NCBI GenBank assembly: GCA_964639525.1
Contig: CAZXDS010000215.1
Coordinates: 1 to 5,458 of the forward strand
From: CAZXDS01 sp964639525
GTDB taxonomy: Bacteria; Bacteroidota; Ignavibacteria; Ignavibacteriales; Melioribacteraceae
Length of the DNA: 5,458 bases
Direction of reading: 5' to 3'
Part shown: positions 1 through 5,458 of the stretch, one piece after another
Layout: each line of letters starts with the position of its first letter
Position numbering within the stretch: position 1 is the first letter of the stretch
Position numbers and translations under genes: made by a program
Notes under the pieces: model-generated
What the model saw: the letters and a program-made list of their open reading frames with translations, nothing else
Databases searched by the model: none
Told to the model about the DNA's origin: nothing

Positions 1-119
1 TTAATCTGTGTTACAGAAACTTTGACTCTGAATCGCTGTAAAATATTGTAACTTAAAACTAAAGGGGATGAAAGATTTATATTACCTTTTCAAGCAAGCA
101 AATATATTTAATATTCTAA

Positions 120-761
120 TTATTTATTAGATAAATATTTTATAACCGCTTCGGTTGCAGAACGGACTTGTAATTTTTCATAAATTTTTCTAAGATGAGT
201 TCGGACAGTTTCAACACTTATGCAAAGTTCTTCACCAATTTCTTTGTAACGCATTCCTCTCGTTAAGCATCGCAGTATCTCGCCTTCTCTTTTTGTAAGT
301 GAATATTCGGCTTCAAGTTCTTTTTTCGTATTTGAAAATGATCGGACAACCATTCTCGCTATTTGCATAGACATTGGCGACCCTCCGTTGTGCGCTTCAG
401 AAATTGCTTCTATAAGCTTATCCGGGGAAGTACGCTTTAGCATATATCCAACGGCACCTGCTTCTAACGCTTTAAAAACCATTTCTGAATCTTCATACAT
501 CGTAAGAATCACAAAATTGGAATTCGGCATTTTAGGTTTTAGTTCTTGAATGCACTGTATGCCTGATTTGCCAGGAAGATTAATATCCATTAAAATAATA
601 TCAGGATTCTTTGCAGGCAGTTTTACAATTGCATCTTCAGCATTAGAATAATCACAGCAGCACACCAAACCTTTGCTGCCATCAATTAAAACTTTTAGCG
701 TTTCTCTTATTCCGGTGTTGTCTTCTACTAGCGATATTTTAATCATTTGGTTTTCTTTCAT
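120..761 (-). CDS. NarL/FixJ-type response regulator (receiver + LuxR HTH)
   Basis: A two-component transcription factor, probably phosphorylated by the propeller kinase encoded just upstream. From the ATG at 761 it is 213 residues, normal for the NarL family. The receiver domain spans about residues 7-125. Its acidic pair is E13/D14 (LVEDN), the phospho-acceptor is D59 (ILMDINLPG), the switch Thr is T87 (ILTMYED) and the conserved Lys is K109 (YMLKR). A LuxR-type helix-turn-helix covers about residues 154-207, starting LTKREGEIL and including the recognition segment SVETVRTHLRKIYEKL. The frame stays open to a TTG at 815, but the extra 18 residues (MCDVNSFISC...) lie outside the receiver fold, so I reject that start. 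ATG 761 is preferred; ATG 746 (MIKISLVEDN) is nearly as good. Neither has a strong ribosome binding site. The gene follows the kinase stop by 66 bases. Three consecutive cysteines (C34-C36) are unusual. Regulated targets are not visible. Confidence 0.95.
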   Translation of the reverse strand: MKENQMIKISLVEDNTGIRETLKVLIDGSKGLVCCCDYSNAEDAIVKLPAKNPDIILMDINLPGKSGIQCIQELKPKMPNSNFVILTMYEDSEMVFKALEAGAVGYMLKRTSPDKLIEAISEAHNGGSPMSMQIARMVVRSFSNTKKELEAEYSLTKREGEILRCLTRGMRYKEIGEELCISVETVRTHLRKIYEKLQVRSATEAVIKYLSNK

Positions 762-785
762 ATTAATTACTCTATAATAAAAATA

Positions 786-817
786 ACAAGATATAAACGA
801 ATTTACATCACACAAAA
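786..817 (-). promoter_or_regulatory. Possible Bacteroidota-type promoter for the response regulator
   Basis: In the gap between the propeller kinase stop and the regulator ATG, the minus strand reads TTTTG, 19 bases, then TATCTTGT. This resembles the Bacteroidetes primary-sigma pattern TTTG-N19-TAnnTTTG, with imperfect agreement in the second box. Transcription would start about 20 bases before the ATG at 761. It may let the regulator be made independently of the kinase, but such motifs arise easily in AT-rich DNA. Confidence 0.2.
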
Positions 818-827
818 GTGGGACATG

Positions 828-3818
828 TTACAATTTCAAAGATATTCTTGTTCTCACACCCTTATCAAAATTTTCAATCAAATATTCTCCGCCTATCTCA
901 TTAATTCTTGTTTTCATATTTACAATTCCATTGCTGAATTTATCTATTTTATCGAAATCAATTTTTTTACCTTTGTTCGTTAAATCAATTATTAATTGAT
1001 TATCAGCAAATTCTATTTTCATATTCGCATATTTTGTTGATGAATATTTTACTGTATTGTTCAACGTTTCTTTTATTACCATAAAAAGATTATGCCTAAA
1101 CTCAGCTCGAATTTCAACATCAGGTATTTGTTCAGGTACTGATATTTTTAACTCAATCTCGGCAAGCCCCAAATAATCTTCTGCAAAAAGAACAATATAG
1201 CTTACTAAATTTTCGATGTTATCATTTTTAGGATTTAACGCCCAAACAATTTCATCCAAAGTATCTACTACTTCCCTTCCCGCTACATTTATCTGATTAA
1301 GTTCATCCGTTAATTTCTCTTTATTGGCAATATCTCTTTTTGCTATTTCGCTCAACAGATTTATTTTTGTTAACACCGAACCAATGTCATCGTGCATATC
1401 TTTGGATATTCGCATGCGTTCTTTTTCGACTGCGTTTTCAAGCTCAATTAATCTTAATTCCTGTTTATATTTTCGAAGATAGAAATATCTTGTTAGCCCA
1501 ATAACTAATCCAAGTAGAAAAAACGAAACAAATATTTTAAAATATATTGTCTCATAAAAGTAAGGCTCAATATAAAAATCAACTTCCGCTACATTAGATT
1601 CTTTATTGGAACCTTTATTCACTGCTTTTACAAAAAATTTATATTTTCCGTAGGGTAAATTAGAATAACCAATTGTTCTTTGTTTCCCAATCCGATTCCA
1701 AACATTTTGTAGTCCTGACATCTTATACATAAACTCCAATTCATTTGGGTCAGCAAAATCAATTGCACCAAATTTAAATTCAATTCTTTCCGCTCCCGGT
1801 TCGACAGACGAAATTTCTGACAACCGCTTGGTTTTGTAATTTATAAGTACTTCGTCAATATACGCCTTAATTTTGGGCTCATACTTTTTAATAAAACTCG
1901 GATTTACATATACTACGCCATTCAATGTAGAAAAACACACAATTCCGGTAGATATAGTAAGTGTGGTCTGTGGCGATGCACCAACGCAACGCTCATTTAA
2001 CATCCCTTCAGATTCATCAAACAGTTGATAATAAATTTTTGCATCTTCATTATTAAGATAGCGAAGAATATTGTTTTTTTTAACCGAGAAAATACCTTTG
2101 GGAGTACTGAGCCAAAAGTTTCCTAAACTATCGGGAGAAATATTCAATAATTTGTTAGAATAAAGTCCGTCATGAATGTTTAGATTATTAATACTATTTC
2201 CCTTAATTAAAGTTAAGCCACCGCCGTTGATAGTTAGCCAAATTGTTCCGTCAGGTTCCTCATAAATAGAAGAAATGATATTCCCGCTTAAACCATTTTT
2301 ATCATCCAAAACTTTTACAACTTTTCCACTATCAATTATGTTTATTCCGCCGCCGGAAGTACCAATCCAATATTGCCCATTGTTCGACTTATGAATAAAA
2401 GAAATAAGCTCGTTAGATAATCCGTTTTCTTTGGTAAAAGTTTTAATTCCTTTTGAAGAAAAGACAGAAACTCCACCGCCATTTGCACCGACCCACATTT
2501 TATCATCATCAATAAAAACAGTTCTTACAAAATTAGATCCCAGTCCGTTTGTAGTTGTATAATTAATAATCTTATTTTTTTTATAAATATACAGCCCGTT
2601 GTATCTTGTGCCGATAACCAAATTATTTTCGTTATCACGTGTTAAGGCGAATATATGATTTCTCTTAAGAATATTTAGTTTTATTACCTCCTCACCAATA
2701 AACTTACTATTATATTTATATATTCCAATATTTGTACCAATTAAAATACTGCCGTCAACATCTTCATAAAGTGCATTTACATAACTGCTTGTTAAACCTT
2801 CTTTATTACTTACGGTAAATACTTGTGCTTTCCGAATATAATTTAACCCGCCCTTAAATGTCCCGACCCAGATACCATTTTCTCCTTCTAATAAACTGGT
2901 AACATTGTTATCCGTCAAACCATTTACTGTTGAAAATTTTAATAACTTTTTGTTCTTGTAAATTAATATTCCATACTTATTGGTTGCAATCCAAATATTA
3001 TTGCTTTTATCTTCAATAATTGAATTTACACGAAAATTGGTAATTTTTTTAAGGGAATAATCATTATTTAATTTATTATAACTAAGCACCACCAAACCGG
3101 TATTTGTTCCGGCCCAAATTCTTTCCCGCGAATCAATGAACAAACTTTTAATTCTATTCAAGTAAAAAAATGGAAGCATAATATTATCAATAACTTTTCC
3201 ATTCCTAATCTTGTAGATTCCGTTATCTTTTGTTCCTACCCAAATAGTATTTTTACTATCCACAATTATTACGGCTATGTTTTTAGCTTTAAAATTTTCC
3301 GTAAACTTTATCAGCTTATTATTTACGAGATAAAATAAGCCGTTAGAAAGAGTTCCTATCCAAATAATATTTGATGAATCGGACGCAATACAAAAAATTC
3401 GATCGATTTTATAATTTTTAATATCGAAATTTATAAATTCATTGCCATTCATTTTCATTAAATTTCTCAATTCATTTTTGAACCACAGACTTCCATCACG
3501 TGAAAATGAGAAGTTTGTAATTATTCCATTTTTTAATTCCTTATTGGAATAATTATTATAAATCTTAAATATTTTACCGTCGAACCTTACTAAACCATTA
3601 TCAGTACCGAGCCAGACAAAACCAAACTTATCTTTTTGAATATCAAGAATTCTATCACTAGGTAAACCGTTACTGATATTCCAATTTTGAGTAATTAATC
3701 CATAATTTCGCAAATTCGGACTTATGAAATCATCTTTTTGCAATTGAGCATTCGTTGTAATACTAATAAAAAATAGTACTGCAAGGACTAATAATTGAAA
3801 TGATTTTGTGTTTTTCAT
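828..3818 (-). CDS. Two-component regulator propeller sensor histidine kinase
   Basis: A 996-residue membrane sensor kinase. Residues 1-24 form a signal peptide (hydrophobic core LLVLAVLFFISI, likely cleavage after TTNA). Residues about 45-640 hold 14 Reg_prop blades spaced about 41-43 residues, with core motifs such as VWLGTDNG, IIWIGT, IWVGT and YWIGTSGGG centred near 69, 112, 153, 193, 235, 276, 317, 359, 401, 442, 484, 527, 569 and 628. Fourteen blades would make two seven-bladed propellers. A Y_Y_Y domain follows (about 645-752; YSNLPYGKYKFFVKA), then one transmembrane helix (about 757-780). A short coiled coil leads into a HisKA_3 domain with phospho-acceptor H809 (ISKDMHDDIGS) and a HATPase domain (about 905-996). 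The N box is KETLNNTVKYS and the G2 box is SNGIVNM, but the G1 box reads NKGKK instead of DxGxG. Unlike hybrid HTCS proteins it carries no receiver or DNA-binding domain; the NarL-type regulator downstream fits as partner. HTCS relatives often sense oligosaccharides; the ligand here is unknown. The ATG start is supported by the signal peptide immediately after it. Confidence 0.96.
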   Translation of the reverse strand: MKNTKSFQLLVLAVLFFISITTNAQLQKDDFISPNLRNYGLITQNWNISNGLPSDRILDIQKDKFGFVWLGTDNGLVRFDGKIFKIYNNYSNKELKNGIITNFSFSRDGSLWFKNELRNLMKMNGNEFINFDIKNYKIDRIFCIASDSSNIIWIGTLSNGLFYLVNNKLIKFTENFKAKNIAVIIVDSKNTIWVGTKDNGIYKIRNGKVIDNIMLPFFYLNRIKSLFIDSRERIWAGTNTGLVVLSYNKLNNDYSLKKITNFRVNSIIEDKSNNIWIATNKYGILIYKNKKLLKFSTVNGLTDNNVTSLLEGENGIWVGTFKGGLNYIRKAQVFTVSNKEGLTSSYVNALYEDVDGSILIGTNIGIYKYNSKFIGEEVIKLNILKRNHIFALTRDNENNLVIGTRYNGLYIYKKNKIINYTTTNGLGSNFVRTVFIDDDKMWVGANGGGVSVFSSKGIKTFTKENGLSNELISFIHKSNNGQYWIGTSGGGINIIDSGKVVKVLDDKNGLSGNIISSIYEEPDGTIWLTINGGGLTLIKGNSINNLNIHDGLYSNKLLNISPDSLGNFWLSTPKGIFSVKKNNILRYLNNEDAKIYYQLFDESEGMLNERCVGASPQTTLTISTGIVCFSTLNGVVYVNPSFIKKYEPKIKAYIDEVLINYKTKRLSEISSVEPGAERIEFKFGAIDFADPNELEFMYKMSGLQNVWNRIGKQRTIGYSNLPYGKYKFFVKAVNKGSNKESNVAEVDFYIEPYFYETIYFKIFVSFFLLGLVIGLTRYFYLRKYKQELRLIELENAVEKERMRISKDMHDDIGSVLTKINLLSEIAKRDIANKEKLTDELNQINVAGREVVDTLDEIVWALNPKNDNIENLVSYIVLFAEDYLGLAEIELKISVPEQIPDVEIRAEFRHNLFMVIKETLNNTVKYSSTKYANMKIEFADNQLIIDLTNKGKKIDFDKIDKFSNGIVNMKTRINEIGGEYLIENFDKGVRTRISLKL

Positions 3819-3971
3819 AATAAAATAGCCTAAATGAATTTTACGAATTTTGATTCTTTTTCATTACATGGAGGAATTTAGCAAATCGCTTAACTCGACT
3901 AAAATTTAATATCTAAAGCAATAACCGATTTGAATTTGTCTGATAACAATATAGTTATAGATATTGGATGC

Positions 3972-5249
3972 TTACTTGATGCCCACAGGTAATTCAAATG
4001 AGAAAGTGCTTCCTTCTCCGAATATGCTATTAATTAACAATTTACTTCTATTTTTTGATAAAAATTCTTGGCATAAAATTAATCCGAGTCCGGTACCTTT
4101 TTCATTGTCCGTTCCCAGTTTTGTATAATGTTCATCAATGGCAAGAATTTTTTTCAAATTTTCATTTTTAATTCCGACACCATTATCTTGAACAGAAATT
4201 TTCACTTTGCTTCCCATAGAAGAAACAGAAATTTTCATTACCCCTTTTTGCCCTGTAAACTTAATAGCATTTGATACCAAATTTCTTAAAATTAAATTAA
4301 GCATATTCTGATCTCCATAAACAGAAATGTTTTCATCAAATTCTGTTTTGAGTTCAATATCTTTAGAAGCGGCTTCTTGTTTTAACAAATAAAGAGTATC
4401 AAAAATCAAATCCGATACGCTAATAATTTCAGGGTTATATGGAATATGGTTTGTCTGCATTCTCGCCCAATTGAGCAAATCTTCTACCATTTCAAGAACA
4501 TTTTTTGAATTATTATGAATGCGGGAAGCTAAATCCGTAACTTCCTGCGGAGATAATTCTTCGGATTCTAATTTCAATATTTCAGTCAAACCTAATATTG
4601 AATTAAAAGGCGCGCGTAAATCGTGTGCTATAATGTTAAAAAACTTATCCTTCTTGGAATTGATTTCTTTGAGTTCCTCTTTTGTTTTTTTTAGTTTGTC
4701 TGTGAAATCAACAAGGTTTTCCGCCTTTGCCTCAAGTAACTCCAATTCATCAAATAGCAAATCTTCGCTTTTGTTTTTTGTTTCAATCTCATTTTTTTCA
4801 AGTGGATAAACAATAAGTAAAAGAGTGGAGTCTTCACCATTTTTGCTCAAACTAATTTTTACAGTAACAATTATTTTGGCACCGGTGAGTGTGATAAAAT
4901 CCATGATAAATTTATTTTTTTTAATTACTCTCTTTGTTGTAAACGATTTTAAATTCTCTTCAAATTCAAAAAAGGAATCACTTTCAGCAAAATGGGACAG
5001 AAGTTTGTCATAATTATCAGTTACATTTAATGAGTGAAAAAATTTTACGGTAGCCGGATTGCAATATTCAATTTTTCCTTTATTGTTCAATAAAAATATA
5101 CTTTCATTTAATTCTTCGGCAAGAGTTTTAAAACCGATTTTATCACCGGAAACATTTGCAAATCGTTTAATGCCGCTTGCTTTATAATCCGCAATTAATT
5201 CAGATAACTTTTGCTCAAGTATAGAAATTGTTTCAGTAATCTCGTTCAT
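3972..5249 (-). CDS. Cytoplasmic PAS-domain sensor histidine kinase
   Basis: A 425-residue histidine kinase with no signal peptide or transmembrane segment, so probably cytosolic. Residues 1-25 are helical. A PAS domain spans about 42-150 (ESIFLLNNKGKIEYCNPAT is the typical PAS start). A charged coiled coil covers about 155-202. The HisKA dimerisation domain follows with phospho-acceptor H209 (FFNIIAHDLRAPFNSILG), then a HATPase domain (about 305-423). The ATP-site motifs look intact: N box NLVSNAIKF (N323, N327, K330), G1 box DNGVGI (D355), G2 box GTGLGL (385-390), and the closing GEGSTFSFELP. This is a classic HisKA kinase, unlike the HisKA_3 enzyme downstream. No receiver is fused or adjacent, so its target is unknown, and the NarL-type regulator is not its obvious partner. 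The PAS ligand cannot be read from sequence. The ATG at 5249 has AT-rich sequence before it and no Shine-Dalgarno motif. An upstream out-of-frame ATG at 5268 opens only a short overlapping frame. Confidence 0.95.
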   Translation of the reverse strand: MNEITETISILEQKLSELIADYKASGIKRFANVSGDKIGFKTLAEELNESIFLLNNKGKIEYCNPATVKFFHSLNVTDNYDKLLSHFAESDSFFEFEENLKSFTTKRVIKKNKFIMDFITLTGAKIIVTVKISLSKNGEDSTLLLIVYPLEKNEIETKNKSEDLLFDELELLEAKAENLVDFTDKLKKTKEELKEINSKKDKFFNIIAHDLRAPFNSILGLTEILKLESEELSPQEVTDLASRIHNNSKNVLEMVEDLLNWARMQTNHIPYNPEIISVSDLIFDTLYLLKQEAASKDIELKTEFDENISVYGDQNMLNLILRNLVSNAIKFTGQKGVMKISVSSMGSKVKISVQDNGVGIKNENLKKILAIDEHYTKLGTDNEKGTGLGLILCQEFLSKNRSKLLINSIFGEGSTFSFELPVGIK

Positions 5250-5321
5250 AATTTTTTGTATTGTTCATTTTTGCTTTATAATAATAAATGAGTCCATTCT
5301 AAAAAGTAATATTTTGACTAG

Positions 5322-5341
5322 CCCACGACTTCAGTCGTGGG
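5322..5341. repeat. REP-like hairpin 1
   Basis: A perfect inverted repeat with arms CCCACGACT (5322-5330) and AGTCGTGGG (5333-5341). The realistic fold is an 8-bp stem with a TTCA loop. It shares the core GACTTyAGTC with the second hairpin 22 bases downstream. GC-rich hairpins with a short centre in an AT-rich intergenic region resemble REP sequences acted on by REP-associated tyrosine transposases; that link is inference. No T-run follows on either strand, so it is not a good terminator alone. Confidence 0.8.
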
Positions 5342-5363
5342 GAAACAGACTAAAAACGAACTT

Positions 5364-5391
5364 CCCCAAACGGACTTTAGTCCGTTTGGGG
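5364..5391. repeat. REP-like hairpin 2
   Basis: A perfect inverted repeat with 13-base arms, CCCCAAACGGACT (5364-5376) and AGTCCGTTTGGGG (5379-5391). The likely fold is a 12-bp stem with a TTTA loop, the strongest secondary structure in the window. It abuts the right terminal inverted repeat at 5392 directly. Core and loop (GACTTTAGTC) match hairpin 1 except for one loop base, which suggests a common origin or a shared recognising protein. Confidence 0.85.
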
Positions 5392-5398
5392 CTTTTTA
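5364..5398 (+). terminator. Terminator-like hairpin plus T-run, rightward
   Basis: On the plus strand, the 12-13 bp hairpin 2 is followed by C and five T (5392-5397), the form of an intrinsic terminator. All genes in the window run leftward, so no transcript here would use it. The T-run belongs to the terminal inverted repeat of the element. It may therefore be a by-product of the element, or act only on antisense or read-through transcription. On the minus strand neither hairpin has an adjacent T-run. Confidence 0.4.
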
Positions 5399-5458
5399 GA
5401 GTTGACTCATAAATTAAATGTTTAACAGAATATTACATTGATTAATATCACAATTGAA

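Larger units (their letters stand above)
5284..5414. mobile_element. Candidate MITE-like insertion element (119 bp plus 6-bp flanking repeats)
   Basis: The core runs 5290-5408. Its ends are imperfect inverted repeats of 17 bases, 15 of them matching: left GAGTCCATTCTAAAAAG (5290-5306), right CTTTTTAGAGTTGACTC (5392-5408). Immediately outside lies the direct repeat ATAAAT, at 5284-5289 and 5409-5414, as expected of a target-site duplication. Inside are two strong hairpins and no coding capacity. Together this looks like a non-autonomous miniature element mobilised by a transposase encoded elsewhere. The caveat is that the surroundings are AT-rich, so a 6-base AT repeat alone is weak; the terminal repeats and hairpins carry more weight. 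I do not assign it to an IS family. It ends 35-40 bases before the PAS kinase start codon. Confidence 0.6.

Noticed and set aside
1..119. Search for a terminator or start of another gene downstream of the regulator
   Set aside because: Only weak scattered repeats such as GTTACA/TGTAAC are seen; no stem with T-run and no coding start.
762..815. N-terminal extension of the response regulator from a TTG codon at 815
   Set aside because: The added 18 residues precede the receiver fold, look like translated spacer, and use a rare start; ATG 761 or 746 gives the usual family length.
747..983. Plus-strand open frame of 78 codons
   Set aside because: It lies opposite the end of the propeller kinase and the regulator start, has AT-driven composition (many Ile, Phe, Tyr) and no recognisable domain.
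3940..3960. Small hairpin (ATAAC / GTTAT with an outer bulged pair) after the PAS kinase stop
   Set aside because: The stem is short and AT-rich with no following T-run on the minus strand, so it does not support a terminator.
3819..3971. Search for a promoter or small gene in the spacer between the two kinases
   Set aside because: No convincing TTTG/TAnnTTTG or -35/-10 pair at proper spacing and no credible short ORF; whether the kinases share a transcript is undecided.
4519..5013. Two plus-strand open frames (4519-4809 and 4825-5013)
   Set aside because: Both are antisense to well-supported PAS kinase coding sequence and are Ser/Phe-rich shadows of Lys/Glu-rich codons.
5290..5408. Interpretation as a decayed IS200/IS605 insertion or a CRISPR fragment
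   Set aside because: IS200/IS605 elements lack terminal inverted repeats and do not duplicate their target, and the hairpins differ in stem sequence and have no repeat-spacer periodicity.

Overview
The window is an AT-rich stretch holding three leftward (minus-strand) genes, all for two-component signal transduction, and a compact palindromic insertion-like element at its right end. The combination of a Reg_prop beta-propeller/Y_Y_Y sensor kinase with a separate NarL-type regulator, AT-rich codon use, and start codons lacking clear Shine-Dalgarno sequences points to the Bacteroidota/FCB group. An Ignavibacteria-like or Bacteroidetes-like genome is a plausible guess; this is inference from gene style, not from a marker gene.

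Layout in the direction of transcription (right to left). (1) 5415-5458 is the window edge and carries a Crp/Fnr-like dyad. (2) 5284-5414 is a candidate miniature transposable element: 6-bp direct repeats (ATAAAT), imperfect 17-bp terminal inverted repeats, and two strong REP-like hairpins inside. (3) 5249-3972 encodes a soluble PAS histidine kinase of the HisKA class, with no receiver partner visible. (4) 3971-3819 is a 153-bp spacer in which I see no gene and no convincing promoter or terminator. (5) 3818-828 encodes a 996-residue membrane sensor kinase: signal peptide, 14 propeller blades (enough for two seven-bladed propellers), Y_Y_Y domain, one transmembrane helix, HisKA_3 and HATPase domains. 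(6) 761-120 encodes its probable cognate NarL/FixJ-type response regulator. (7) 119-1 is a short downstream stretch with no gene or clear terminator visible.

Likely working model: the double propeller and Y_Y_Y domain sit in the periplasm and sense an unknown ligand. The signal crosses one membrane helix to the HisKA_3/HATPase module, which phosphorylates the NarL-type regulator at Asp59. The PAS kinase upstream would sense an internal cue and signal to a receiver outside the window. Sharing a direction and neighbourhood does not prove it shares the pathway.

The main point of interest is the right-hand element, whose hairpins, terminal repeats and flanking duplication fit a non-autonomous mobile element lying just upstream of the PAS kinase start. 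The second is the atypical ATP-binding G1 box of the propeller kinase. No wholly new multi-gene system is evident.
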